From a virus, in the IMG/VR virus record IMGVR_UViG_3300042558_002668, positions 16,139 through 80,138 of that record: 64,000 nucleotides of DNA; one strand, 5' to 3'. Made by a program: the position numbers and the translations under genes. Of the stretch, positions 41,734-50,202 are shown piece by piece. The notes beneath the pieces were generated by a model. That model was not told the origin of the DNA, did no database searches, and was given only the letters and a program-made list of their open reading frames with translations. How positions within the stretch are numbered: position 1 is the first letter of the stretch; the number at the start of each line of letters is the position of its first letter.

Positions 41734-43185
41734 TTATGATTGTTTGATTTGTCCCAGCAATTGTTTGAGCTTGCTGCTCTGCACTTCGGCTGCAACTTTG
41801 GGTGCTTGTTCCCAGGCCGGTGTGCCTGTTGCCTTTTCCCAGGTTGATTTACTACTAGCATTGCCTTCAACTTCATCGGCGGCCTTGGCTTGACTCTTGG
41901 CCTTGATAGACTCGTATATGCTGGGTTTATTAAAAAATCCGCCACTGTTTTCTTGGTCGCCGCCTTCGTCTGTAATGCGCATGGTTTCAATGTTGTATTC
42001 CAAATCAATTTTTTGTCCTACACCTGTTGAACTACGACTCTTCATACACTGAATCTGATACTTGCCACGTTCTTTCATGGCACGTGACGTAAAGATGCCA
42101 AACACATTATCTGCTGTGTTAATCTTTGAAATGCCGCCTGAAATGTGTGAGTGATCAAACTCAATTTCTTCCACCGCACTACGATTCAACTGACTTGCTG
42201 TGACCAGCAATATGCCAAGTTCCTTGGCCAAGTTTCGTAATTCCTCACTTACATATTTGTCCTTGACAAACAAGTCGTTGGGACTGACCTTTGCACTCAC
42301 TGGCATCAACAAATCAAGATAGTCAACCATCACAAAGTCCACTTTGATACCAGTTTGCACTTGTACTTCTTTCAAGTAACTGCGCACATCATTGATGTTG
42401 CTTTGTGCTGGCAAACCTTTTACTCGATACTGCCCCGACTTCTTCCCCACCATTTTAACCTTGAGTTCGGTGGTATCAATGTCTTTGCGAATGTCTTTGG
42501 TGCTCATACTGGTCAACATAGCGTCAGTTCTCAGAGAAGTTAACTCTTCTGACAGTTCCAGCGTGATGTACACACCGCTGAGTCCTTGTTGCAACCAGTT
42601 CAGCGCAATGTTCATCATCACAAGTGACTTGCCTGATCCAGAGCCACCTGCAAAAATATTCAACTCGCCTCGACTAAAGCCACCGTACAACAATCTGTCT
42701 AGTTGTGGCCAACCTGTGCTAACTTGGCCGCCTGAGTTGAAATACTTTTCAATACGGGCCTTGGGGTCAGCAAAATAATCTGTACCCATGTCCTTGGTAA
42801 GCGAAATTTGCACTGCGTCTTTGATTAGTTTCTCAACAGGATCAAAGTCTCCTTTCTCAAGCATGTCTGCTGCCTTGAGAATCGCACGTTCTAACTCTTG
42901 TCGTTTGGTAAATGATTCAAATTCTGCCATGAACCATTCAAAATGCCCCTCGTTCAAGTCGGGCACATGTGCCAACGTTACATTGCATGCGGCTGCAATT
43001 TGTGATCGGTCAGGTAATGTCTTGTATGTGTTGCTGTGTTCTTTAATAAACTCTGCGGCTTTGCGCAAACTTTTATCAAAGTTTTCTGGGTTGTAGATAT
43101 TTTGTACGCGAACATAACTGGCCGCATCCTCTAACATCATTTCTAAAAATAATTTTTGGACATCAAGTCCGTACTCTTTTAACAA
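41734..43185 (-). CDS. Replicative DNA helicase (T4 gp41 / DnaB-like)
   Basis: A 483-residue helicase. An N-terminal helical domain of about 150 residues is followed by the RecA-like motor: FAGGSGSGKSLVMMNI is Walker A, FVMVDYLDLLMP Walker B, and VTASQLNRS the Gln/Arg sensor region. It unwinds DNA at the fork and recruits the primase encoded upstream. A low-complexity Ala/Lys/Glu C-terminal tail of about 65 residues is not typical of the family core. It is 13 bases after the sulfotransferase-like gene. Confidence 0.95.
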   Translation of the reverse strand: MLKEYGLDVQKLFLEMMLEDAASYVRVQNIYNPENFDKSLRKAAEFIKEHSNTYKTLPDRSQIAAACNVTLAHVPDLNEGHFEWFMAEFESFTKRQELERAILKAADMLEKGDFDPVEKLIKDAVQISLTKDMGTDYFADPKARIEKYFNSGGQVSTGWPQLDRLLYGGFSRGELNIFAGGSGSGKSLVMMNIALNWLQQGLSGVYITLELSEELTSLRTDAMLTSMSTKDIRKDIDTTELKVKMVGKKSGQYRVKGLPAQSNINDVRSYLKEVQVQTGIKVDFVMVDYLDLLMPVSAKVSPNDLFVKDKYVSEELRNLAKELGILLVTASQLNRSAVEEIEFDHSHISGGISKINTADNVFGIFTSRAMKERGKYQIQCMKSRSSTGVGQKIDLEYNIETMRITDEGGDQENSGGFFNKPSIYESIKAKSQAKAADEVEGNASSKSTWEKATGTPAWEQAPKVAAEVQSSKLKQLLGQIKQS

Positions 43186-43198
43186 GTTGTTTCCTTAA

Positions 43199-43831
43199 TC
43201 AAGTCAACCCAAGCACATGGGTATCTATTATTGTTTTTACTTCCTGATAATTTGTGCACAAATTAGAGTAATTTATGTCTGCATGCACAAAATTAAAATT
43301 CTGTTGAACTACAGTTTTTCCCAAAATTAGTTGTGGAACATTGTTCAAATATAAATCGTAGTCAAATATATCGTATGGTATCTGGTGTGATTTTAAATCA
43401 GCAATAACTTGATGATACCGACGATGTTCAGCAAGCCAAGAATTTAAAAAATTCATGTTGACGGTAAATTCAACTGGTTCAACTGTTTCAAATCGCGAGT
43501 AGTGAAACTTATCAACCACCTGCTCAGCATAGTAAAGACTGGCACAACAATCAACTAGATTATTTCGTGTTGTTACTACTAACTGCATTGGTACTTCTGC
43601 AAGCAACTTAATTATGTCAACAGCAGTGGTATTGTGTTGATATAAATTGGTGCTCAATAGTTTCATCACTGAAGATTTTTGTCCGGCTGCCCAGGTATAG
43701 ACATCATGTGCAATTTCGTCTCCACAGAACGGTTCGTTTAAATTTTTAAAATTAAACAATCTAGCCAATGTAAGCTGTAGCACCGTTGTGGCAGTTCTTG
43801 GCAATCCAAAGATTAGTATGCTAGCTGTCAT
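43199..43831 (-). CDS. Sulfotransferase-like P-loop protein
   Basis: A 210-residue protein. ILIFGLPRTATTVLQLTLARL resembles the 5'-phosphosulfate-binding P-loop of sulfotransferases (PR.GTT), and VTTRNNLVDCCASLYYA resembles the 3'-phosphate loop with its Arg and Ser. It may transfer sulfate from PAPS to a surface sugar, or it may be a fold relative with another role. It overlaps the primase gene by 11 bases, an unexpected place for a metabolic enzyme between two core replisome genes. Confidence 0.7.
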   Translation of the reverse strand: MTASILIFGLPRTATTVLQLTLARLFNFKNLNEPFCGDEIAHDVYTWAAGQKSSVMKLLSTNLYQHNTTAVDIIKLLAEVPMQLVVTTRNNLVDCCASLYYAEQVVDKFHYSRFETVEPVEFTVNMNFLNSWLAEHRRYHQVIADLKSHQIPYDIFDYDLYLNNVPQLILGKTVVQQNFNFVHADINYSNLCTNYQEVKTIIDTHVLGLT

Positions 43832-44816
43832 GCTGTGTCAACTTTTTCAACAGTTGCTTTTTGCGCATTTCAATTTTGATCTTGCTAGTTTCTCTAGCTT
43901 GCATGATCATTACCAATGTTGCCAGCTTACCATGTGCTATTACAGAATCGTTTACATCTTTGCAATTGCCCCAGTTGGGAATACTAACTGCCCAGCCCAG
44001 TTCCACTGCACGGTCAATCAAGTCAATCCCGGCCTTGTCCTGGTCAGGGATCACAGTGACTTGTTTACCCAAATTGCGTATAAGCCTTGCCTGTGTATCA
44101 CTGATTGTGCTGTGCATCACAGCCAAGCCCGATATAGATAGTGCACAAAACACACCTTCCATGACCAGCACATGTTCCCAATCAGAATGTTGTAAGTCAG
44201 TACCAAATACATATCCCGGTTGTGTATGATTGATGTACTTAGGGATTTTGTTATCCAGCATCCTAGCACTCCACCCAACTACTGTGTTATCCCATGTAAA
44301 GGGAATGATCACTTGTGGGCGTGTCCAGTGGATGTTGTCGTTTTGCACTGCTGTTAAAAACGGGTAATCATCTGGTGCACATCTTGATCTCAGGTACTCC
44401 CACTGAACCTGATGCTCGGGGCTCACTGGTTCGGCATAGGGAGGAAACTCGTCAAACTCTTCAAATTTGATGTCTGCTAGATTGTTAACTATGCGTTGGC
44501 GATCTTCCAGTATGCCATGTATATTTTTATACTTCAAACTTTCAAGATTCAAATGCTCAATCTCGCTGTCGGGCACTCCCAGCCAACTCAACAGTTTCTT
44601 GGCCTTGTATGATACGTTGCGTCCCAGAATAAAACTGGCTTTGTAGCCACAGTTGAAACAATGATAACTCCAGCCTTGCTCATTAGCTTTGAGCCCACCA
44701 CGTTGACGCTTGTCTTGTTTTTCCCCGTTATGGGAACAACAAACTGCATTGAAACTAATCCAGCCCGATGGAGTTTGCTTTCTCTTACCTGGCAAGTATT
44801 GGACTATATCTATCAT
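43821..44816 (-). CDS. DNA primase (T4 gp61-like)
   Basis: A 331-residue primase. The N-terminal zinc-binding domain has CCSHNGE and YHCFNCGYKA; the TOPRIM core has HVLVMEGVFCALSIS and VTVIPDQDKAGIDLID, with the metal-binding Glu and Asp residues. It makes RNA primers for lagging-strand synthesis and works with the gp41-like helicase. The start at 44816 was chosen since the residues before it are unlike the family and the promoter upstream would start transcription there. Confidence 0.92.
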   Translation of the reverse strand: MIDIVQYLPGKRKQTPSGWISFNAVCCSHNGEKQDKRQRGGLKANEQGWSYHCFNCGYKASFILGRNVSYKAKKLLSWLGVPDSEIEHLNLESLKYKNIHGILEDRQRIVNNLADIKFEEFDEFPPYAEPVSPEHQVQWEYLRSRCAPDDYPFLTAVQNDNIHWTRPQVIIPFTWDNTVVGWSARMLDNKIPKYINHTQPGYVFGTDLQHSDWEHVLVMEGVFCALSISGLAVMHSTISDTQARLIRNLGKQVTVIPDQDKAGIDLIDRAVELGWAVSIPNWGNCKDVNDSVIAHGKLATLVMIMQARETSKIKIEMRKKQLLKKLTQHDS

Positions 44817-44822
44817 CAAACA

Positions 44823-44851
44823 AGTATAACACACTTGCCCCGGGAAATCAA
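44823..44851 (-). promoter_or_regulatory. Sigma70-like promoter of the primase gene, likely leaderless
   Basis: Minus strand: TTGATT (44846-44851), 17 bases, TATACT (44823-44828). The start codon at 44816 lies six bases past the -10, about where transcription would begin, and no ribosome site is visible. Confidence 0.6.
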
Positions 44852-44866
44852 CTCCTCTCGGGCAAA

Positions 44867-45652
44867 TTATCTATATGTGATGAGATCAACGTTGCCGTTG
44901 TTGATTCCAAGTTCCAATCGCAAATAAGGATGATATCCTTCAACGTTGATGCCGCGACGATCAGTAGCATTGGTAAATGTTAATTCGGACACAGTATTGC
45001 CAGATTGCAAGTCTTCAAAGGGAATAGAATACCATTCCACAGTGTTTGAAGTTGCATCTGTTGCACCCTGAACTGCAACTGTCCCAGTAAAATCAACTGG
45101 ATCCAGTTGGAATGTGGTCAAGCTAGAGCCATCGGTGGTCAAGGTACTGGTGTAGTAAATTGAGCTGTCAGGTGCTTGACTGGGAATAGTCAGCACTTGA
45201 CTTGCAACAAACGCTGGGAATACAGAATTAACAATGTTGATGTCTCCCCTGGCTCCACTGTAGTCATCAGTAAACACTGCTTGGTTTAACACCCCCGATG
45301 AAATTTCAATGCTCCAGCTTGCTGGTTGTGCTTGAAAATACGCTGTGTCCGCAGCTGGTATGGTTACTTTGGATCGACCCAGCGTGTTGCTGAGACTTAC
45401 AAGTTCTTTTGCGTACAAAAGATTTTGCCCATCCTGACTGATAATACGGAACGTGAAAGTCGCTCCGGTGATGTTCACGGGCTTTTGATCTTGATTTTGG
45501 AACTGGAACAATATCACATTGTCCACCCCAAGGTTAAGGGTTAATGATTTTGCGTACACTGGCTTCCATCTCCGATCGAAATAGGCCCCCGTAACGTCAA
45601 CCAAAAGTACGGTCTGAATTTGCTGATATAAATAGGCTGTGGTTGCATACAT
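44867..45652 (-). CDS. Phage structural protein
   Basis: A 261-residue beta-rich protein starting MYATTAYLYQQIQTVLLVD and YFDRRWKPVYAKSLTLNLGVDNVILFQFQNQDQKPVNITGATFTFRI; that latter motif, describing a BppU-type or immunoglobulin-like strand set, is typical of baseplate or fibre-associated proteins. The start at 45652 follows GGAGA. The divergent gene at 45673 begins 20 bases away. Likely a tail or fibre connector component. Confidence 0.72.
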   Translation of the reverse strand: MYATTAYLYQQIQTVLLVDVTGAYFDRRWKPVYAKSLTLNLGVDNVILFQFQNQDQKPVNITGATFTFRIISQDGQNLLYAKELVSLSNTLGRSKVTIPAADTAYFQAQPASWSIEISSGVLNQAVFTDDYSGARGDINIVNSVFPAFVASQVLTIPSQAPDSSIYYTSTLTTDGSSLTTFQLDPVDFTGTVAVQGATDATSNTVEWYSIPFEDLQSGNTVSELTFTNATDRRGINVEGYHPYLRLELGINNGNVDLITYR

Positions 45653-45667
45653 AGGAATCTCCAACAA

Positions 45668-45675
45668 TATTTATG
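45668..45675 (-). promoter_or_regulatory. Late promoter CATAAATA for the gene at 44867
   Basis: CATAAATA on the minus strand precedes GGAGA and the start at 45652. It overlaps the first bases of the divergent gene at 45673. Confidence 0.5.
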
Positions 45676-46050
45676 GGCGAAAATGTCTTTAAGACTCTAA
45701 CAGAGCGATACCCTTTTATCACGCTATGCGTGTACGCAGACGCTGAATATCTGGGTGTGGTACAAAACCGAGACGAGGTGGTTACCACCATCTATGACTT
45801 TGGTATGATAGTTGATCCAGTTCAGAAAAAAGTGTTTCTTGAGCTGGCATCTGTCTGGTGGTGGGAAAGCAATCGTAGCATACCTATCAATATATTTCTT
45901 AAAAATGAGTGGGATCCGTTCCGTTTGTATCTAAGAACGTTTGCCAACAAGGATCTTGAAATCTTGCATGGGCCAGTGTGCAGCCTTAACGATATCTCTC
46001 GTAGAAAAAGCAAACGCAGATCCATTACTCTGGTCAAACGCCCAGATTAA
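45673..46050 (+). CDS. Conserved phage protein
   Basis: A 125-residue protein on the plus strand starting MGENVFKTLTERYPFITLCVYADAEYLG. The central part (VVTTIYDFGMIVDPVQKKVFLELASVWWWESNRSIPINIFL) is alternating alpha/beta, the end basic (RRKSKRRSITLVKRP). No ribosome site is seen before the ATG. Similar proteins are found in T4-like cyanophages; function unknown. It stands alone between two minus-strand genes. Confidence 0.7.
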   Translation: MGENVFKTLTERYPFITLCVYADAEYLGVVQNRDEVVTTIYDFGMIVDPVQKKVFLELASVWWWESNRSIPINIFLKNEWDPFRLYLRTFANKDLEILHGPVCSLNDISRRKSKRRSITLVKRPD

Positions 46051-46061
46051 CAACGCTACCA

Positions 46062-46622
46062 TCAATTAAGCAGATTCATGTGCAAAGCCACCAAGGCTGC
46101 ATAACTCACTGCATGCGACTTTTTAAAAGTATACCCTCGGGTAGAGTTGCCGTCCCAAACTTCATCAAAAATTTGATCCCAGCTTTTGTTTTGTAAATGT
46201 GCTTTGCCCGGGCGTATCAACGAGATAAATGCTGCCATTCTAGGGATACTGTCCGGTTTCATGCTCTGTAATAAATTGGTATAATTTCCCACGTGCACCA
46301 GCTGCTGACTCCATTCGGGATCTAGCCATAGCCTAGTCCACGGGGGTGTGGCTGTTAACATTTGTTGATAGTGCGCAGGGCTGTTTATCAATTGATACAC
46401 ACCCATGTTTAAAAAATCTATTTTAAAATACCCACGGTGTTCAGCTTCCTCATATTCAATTGCCGAACACTGGTTCACAGGATCATAAGGTATGTCTGTT
46501 ACATACACCCCGGAGTTGTGACGTCGCACCTGCTCCTGCACAACTTGCGCGGCTGGAGTGTGCTGAATCAAGGACAATATCTTGTTTCTGTCAGCAAAAT
46601 CAATGTCAATGTCTGCGCTCAT
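46062..46622 (-). CDS. Miniature DnaE-like protein (DNA polymerase III alpha palm/fingers motifs)
   Basis: A 186-residue protein with several DnaE landmarks in order: ADIDIDF (residues 3-9) matches the PDxDxDF catalytic motif; RRHNSGVYVT (33-42) matches the KHxAGV loop; GYFKIDFLNMGVYQL (64-78) matches the KFDFLGL motif with the third catalytic Asp; FISLIRPGKA matches the LYRPGP motif; FKKSHAVSYAALVAL near the end matches the KSHA.AY motif of the fingers. The intervening regions are greatly shortened, as E. coli alpha has about 1160 residues. It could be a compact nucleotidyltransferase or a degenerate non-catalytic form. Confidence 0.7.
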   Translation of the reverse strand: MSADIDIDFADRNKILSLIQHTPAAQVVQEQVRRHNSGVYVTDIPYDPVNQCSAIEYEEAEHRGYFKIDFLNMGVYQLINSPAHYQQMLTATPPWTRLWLDPEWSQQLVHVGNYTNLLQSMKPDSIPRMAAFISLIRPGKAHLQNKSWDQIFDEVWDGNSTRGYTFKKSHAVSYAALVALHMNLLN

Positions 46623-47614
46623 GGTGTCTTATTAAAGTACTGGTGTATTTGACTGCTGTGAGTAAACCACTGTGTTTGCTCAAATGGCAACTCTTTGTTG
46701 TAATGTAGTTCTAGTTTAGCACTTAGATAACTTTCTTGCAAGAGGTCCAGGCCAGATATCACAAAACTTTCACCAGTTACTATACTGTTAAACAAAAAGT
46801 CACACTCGGTCTTGGTGTACTTGTAGGGCTGTCGTTTTAGGAACTCGTTGTGTACAGATATAAATTCATGACTGGGAACAAAGTCAAACCCAAAAGTTTG
46901 GGCAACTTTTTTTAATTGTTCTGCAAACAAATCAGTTTTGTAAAAACTTGTGTATGGAATTACAAAAACATTACCGTTTGTGTTGTAATTCATTTGCTGT
47001 TGTATTAACATTGGCCATGACTGATCTGGGATCTTGAATGCCAGCTTAAAAAATTCTCGTAGAATATATCTAGGACAGTCTGGCTGCTCACTGGTCAGTG
47101 TCAACAATTTCAAGTTGTGTGTGGTCATACACTCGGTTTGTATCCAGGCCGGCAACTGATTGAATTCATCTACAGTAGCAATATCTGGCCAGGATTCATC
47201 TTTGACTGCTTGATAACTATCTCGAAGTTGATTTTTAAAAAACTTGTCAATAATGTTATCCAGGGCGGGTTTGTAACTAGAGTTGTTGAGCTTGTGGAAT
47301 GTGTTTTGTTCCAGCAACTCATTGTCAATGCCAAGCCCGCCTGCTCGCAACAAACATATAGACATCAACGGCAATAGGTCATCGGGCAATAGCTGAATTG
47401 ACAACATGTTGTAGTCATTGGGCAAGATTGATAAATCAGTGTAATGGTGCCCTGACAAAAATTCCACTGGTGATCCCGGTATGTGCCAGCTGCCATGCGA
47501 TGATCCTTTTGTATCAAAGGGCGGTCCATTTGTGTCCAGGCCAGCAATAAAGTGATTGCACACATACTCTAGATAAGCGCCATGGGCACCTGGTTGGAAG
47601 TCGATATAAATCAT
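46619..47614 (-). CDS. Large conserved phage protein of unknown function
   Basis: A 331-residue protein. The start at 47614 makes a TGATG junction with the previous stop; a GTG one codon earlier is possible. It opens MIYIDFQPGAHGAYLEYVCN and contains helical, aromatic-rich segments (ITGESFVISGLDLL-like near residue 290). The opening has been seen in other large phages without function. It overlaps the DnaE-like gene by four bases, so they are co-translated and could act together. Confidence 0.7.
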   Translation of the reverse strand: MIYIDFQPGAHGAYLEYVCNHFIAGLDTNGPPFDTKGSSHGSWHIPGSPVEFLSGHHYTDLSILPNDYNMLSIQLLPDDLLPLMSICLLRAGGLGIDNELLEQNTFHKLNNSSYKPALDNIIDKFFKNQLRDSYQAVKDESWPDIATVDEFNQLPAWIQTECMTTHNLKLLTLTSEQPDCPRYILREFFKLAFKIPDQSWPMLIQQQMNYNTNGNVFVIPYTSFYKTDLFAEQLKKVAQTFGFDFVPSHEFISVHNEFLKRQPYKYTKTECDFLFNSIVTGESFVISGLDLLQESYLSAKLELHYNKELPFEQTQWFTHSSQIHQYFNKTP

Positions 47615-48288
47615 CACCAGCCTGTTTGTTTTAAAATATTTCGCACATAGTCAACTTCATCTGGATTGTCCTTGAACTTTTTGCTCCAAAAGTCTGTATC
47701 AATGCATGACCATATTATGGCCAATTGACTTGGATTTATACGTGCTAGAAATTCGTTGCCCGAATCACAATTGTACAAAATCCAGGCACTAACACGCCCG
47801 GTACTCACCGCATAACACAAGGCATTGTCATTGCCATACCGCAAGTAGTCTGCTAGTGGGTTTTGTGTTTTTTCTTGCCATATCTGGGCTTCTTCAATTG
47901 CACGAGTCAATGCATCAGCTATGTTTTCCACACGCAAGTACTCGTTCAAGTACTCGGTATACACTGCATCATTGCACCAGTTGTCAATCTTTTTGTTCTG
48001 TCTCACAACCCACTCTATAAATCTTGGTGGGTTTACAGCACGAATGGCCTGTATGTGCCGGCCAAACTTTACAAACGCACGATAAAACGAACTGCCAGCA
48101 AAGTCATCAAATGTTTTGGCCTTGGCAGATCCTTGGGTTATCTCATAGAATCGCAAGTATGCGCGAAGTCCAAGTTGTACTCCAACTTCTTTCTGCTCTA
48201 GAAAGCGTCTCTTTTGTTCACATACGTGCACAGCCAGCGTTTTTTCTTTTACAAAACTACGGCTACAATGTTGGCAAACAAATGACAT
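47614..48288 (-). CDS. Zinc-finger protein conserved in T4-like phages
   Basis: A 224-residue protein starting MSFVCQHCSRSFVKEKTLAVHVC, a C2H2-like or C2HC zinc finger. The rest is helical and aromatic-rich (GLRAYLRFYEITQGSAKAKTFDDFAGS, YLRYGNDNALCYAVSTGRVSAWILYN). The start at 48288 places the finger at the N-terminus; an earlier start adds 13 unlikely residues. I recall homologues in cyanophages with unassigned function. A role in DNA or transcription is plausible because of the finger. Confidence 0.75.
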   Translation of the reverse strand: MSFVCQHCSRSFVKEKTLAVHVCEQKRRFLEQKEVGVQLGLRAYLRFYEITQGSAKAKTFDDFAGSSFYRAFVKFGRHIQAIRAVNPPRFIEWVVRQNKKIDNWCNDAVYTEYLNEYLRVENIADALTRAIEEAQIWQEKTQNPLADYLRYGNDNALCYAVSTGRVSAWILYNCDSGNEFLARINPSQLAIIWSCIDTDFWSKKFKDNPDEVDYVRNILKQTGW

Positions 48289-48327
48289 GTTGTTGGGTGC
48301 GTGATCCAGTGTTGATAGTAAGAACAA

Positions 48328-48777
48328 TTACAGTGCTCCGTCAATGCCCATGTCCTTGAGATATGACGATAGTTCTTTTTTAGAATTAAGCTGACTCATG
48401 AGTTCAATTTCATCCATCTTCATATTTGGGTACAACTTCATCAAAAGTTTTTTAACATCGGTGGTGCCTTTGTCTTTTTTCTTGGGAGAGATCCAATTGT
48501 GTGTATGGCATCCTGTATCAGGGCTTACTGCTGTGGCTCCCAGCCATTGCAACTTTGGATGTTTGTTGATAGAGAAAAAATGTTTGTTGAGATAATGGTT
48601 GCAACTTTGTACATAATACTCTTGCAACTCTCTAGGACCTGTAACTTGACTGCTCCACCGTATCATCAAAAAATTGCTGAACTTCTTGAGTTCGTCAACA
48701 GTCAGGCTATCATAGAAGTCTCGATCCTTGGTATCAAGTCTTGCCATCTCGTATCGTATGTTAAGTCTATCGCTCAC
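48328..48777 (-). CDS. Conserved T4-like phage protein (replication-region type)
   Basis: A 149-residue protein starting MSDRLNIRYEMARLDTKDRDFYDSLTVDELKKFSNFLMIRWSS. The KKFSNFLMIRW segment recalls the FLMNRW-type motif of the T4 clamp-loader small subunit gp62, but the match is too short to assign. A basic Lys-rich loop (SPKKKDKGTTDVKKLL) follows. It lies among zinc-finger and coiled-coil genes. Function not assigned. Confidence 0.7.
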   Translation of the reverse strand: MSDRLNIRYEMARLDTKDRDFYDSLTVDELKKFSNFLMIRWSSQVTGPRELQEYYVQSCNHYLNKHFFSINKHPKLQWLGATAVSPDTGCHTHNWISPKKKDKGTTDVKKLLMKLYPNMKMDEIELMSQLNSKKELSSYLKDMGIDGAL

Positions 48778-48982
48778 GACGAACTCCTGTGACCACTGTG
48801 TTAAGATTGTTTTTCAAACGAAGAAATTCTTTTTGTAACTTCTCAATTGTTTTTTGTTGTTCCACTAGTTTTTCTTCCAGGATGTCAATTTTCTGCATTG
48901 CAGATTTAAGTGCAGTATCCACAACTGGTTTAACTGGGGCTACCACTCGTTCAGCCGATTCATCTTGTTTGTATTGATCCAT
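48767..48982 (-). CDS. Small coiled-coil protein
   Basis: A 71-residue protein with an N-terminal disordered part (MDQYKQDESAERVVAPVKPV) and a long charged coiled coil (DILEEKLVEQQKTIEKLQKEFLRLKNNL). The start at 48982 was chosen because it avoids overlap with the upstream gene. It overlaps the next gene by 11 bases. Likely an oligomeric adaptor; no function known. Confidence 0.65.
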   Translation of the reverse strand: MDQYKQDESAERVVAPVKPVVDTALKSAMQKIDILEEKLVEQQKTIEKLQKEFLRLKNNLNTVVTGVRRER

Positions 48983-48986
48983 TATA

Positions 48987-49487
48987 TCACCATGCTTGAT
49001 TGTAGTCAACTATTTCACAGTTGCGACTTACGTCTTTGACAAAATACACACATTCAGGTTCTATGTTGTCATTCAACGGCACACACAGCATTTGGCCATT
49101 CTTGAGTTTGGGTGCGTACCAAGTGACTTCATGATATACGTCAACAATCTCGATTGTGGGGAAGCTGGGTCGAAATCCAGTTAGTGGATTGAATTGAAAT
49201 ACTCTAAACCCCCTGTCGTTGATTGCTGTCAACGGCAGAACCTCTAGGTCTCCCAGGTCTGGCTCACCAATTAGAATTTGCCAATCCATGGGCATTTTAA
49301 TTGTGTACTCGCCAATTTTGAGAACCAATGCTGGAGCATTAAAGCTTTCAAGAAAGATGAGTGGAATATAGTGATAATCAACATTGTTTGGATCCGAGTT
49401 GTCTAGAATTGAAAATCGCATGTCGTCGACTTCTTCAGGCAGGGTGTCCAAATCGTATGCAATGTTGTTTAAAGTTAGTATTCTCAT
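48987..49487 (-). CDS. Conserved phage protein
   Basis: A 166-residue beta-rich protein: MRILTLNNIAYDLDTLPEEVDDM, PALVLKIGEYTIKMPMDWQILIGEP and CVYFVKDVSRNCEIVDY. A strong promoter lies so close to the start that the mRNA would be leaderless. Resembles small T4-like phage proteins of unknown function; no motif recognised. Confidence 0.72.
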   Translation of the reverse strand: MRILTLNNIAYDLDTLPEEVDDMRFSILDNSDPNNVDYHYIPLIFLESFNAPALVLKIGEYTIKMPMDWQILIGEPDLGDLEVLPLTAINDRGFRVFQFNPLTGFRPSFPTIEIVDVYHEVTWYAPKLKNGQMLCVPLNDNIEPECVYFVKDVSRNCEIVDYNQAW

Positions 49488-49494
49488 AAAGTAT

Positions 49495-49523
49495 ATTATA
49501 TATGGTTATTGTCTGTTAGTCAA
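49495..49523 (-). promoter_or_regulatory. Sigma70-like promoter of the gene at 48987, likely leaderless
   Basis: Minus strand: TTGACT (49518-49523), 17 bases, TATAAT (49495-49500), seven bases, then ATG at 49487. This leaves about no leader. Confidence 0.75.
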
Positions 49524-49551
49524 GACTTAGCTGATTTTATTTTTAGCAATA

Positions 49552-50202
49552 TCAAAATAGCTGTACTGCATGTGCAATCAATGTGTCTGGACTTGCAGAA
49601 AGATTGTCTACCGATTGCTGTGTAAACAAATCAAATGCCACCGACAGTCTTACTGGTTCAGTCACAATGCCGACTTCGTGATCGGCCCAGCAGGGAAAAA
49701 TTGTGATGCCGCCAAGGCTGTTTTTGATGACTTCGTTACGAGCAGGATAATGAAACGTGGTTGATGTGTTGTCTGTCAAACTGATAAATCCACTCAAGTG
49801 ATAATGAGGAGAATGCCAATGCATGCTCAAACTTACCCCAGCTTCTAGGATATTGATCCATCCCGATATCCAAAGAGATTTCTCTGGCTCAAACTCATAT
49901 GCTTGTGAAAAATCATGATAGGCTCTGGCAATATCTTGCTTGAACCTGTGTACACTGGGCATGTCAAACTTGAAAAAATTATAACTGTCCCAGGGCACAT
50001 GTCCCGGTGGAATATTTTGCCAATCCCAGTTGTGAGGTCTAACATACTGTGCATAGTTGTCATTCACAAACTGGTGAATATCCGCAAAGTCTGTGGTGCT
50101 GACTTGATCTTTCCAAATAGGCACTCGCATATCCAATGCAAAAGGGCCCGGCATTTGTATGCGTCTAACAATTAGCCTAGGATCTACTTGATGGTCATCC
50201 AC
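49552..50202 (-). CDS. 2-oxoglutarate/Fe(II) oxygenase-like protein
   Basis: A 216-residue protein. HWHSPHYHLSGFISLTDNTSTTFHYP looks like the HxD/E-type metal site and first strands of the 2OG oxygenase jelly roll, and ITIFPCWADHEVGIVTEPVRLSVAF provides the distal His and the Arg. It overlaps the UvsW helicase gene by 19 bases. It may hydroxylate a nucleobase, sugar or protein. The fold is likely, the catalytic residues less certain. Confidence 0.7.
   Translation of the reverse strand: MDDHQVDPRLIVRRIQMPGPFALDMRVPIWKDQVSTTDFADIHQFVNDNYAQYVRPHNWDWQNIPPGHVPWDSYNFFKFDMPSVHRFKQDIARAYHDFSQAYEFEPEKSLWISGWINILEAGVSLSMHWHSPHYHLSGFISLTDNTSTTFHYPARNEVIKNSLGGITIFPCWADHEVGIVTEPVRLSVAFDLFTQQSVDNLSASPDTLIAHAVQLF

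Noticed and set aside
48328-48777. Assignment of this gene as the clamp-loader small subunit gp62
   Set aside because: Only a short FSNFLMIRW stretch is reminiscent; the rest does not match what I know of gp62, and no clamp or large subunit gene is adjacent.
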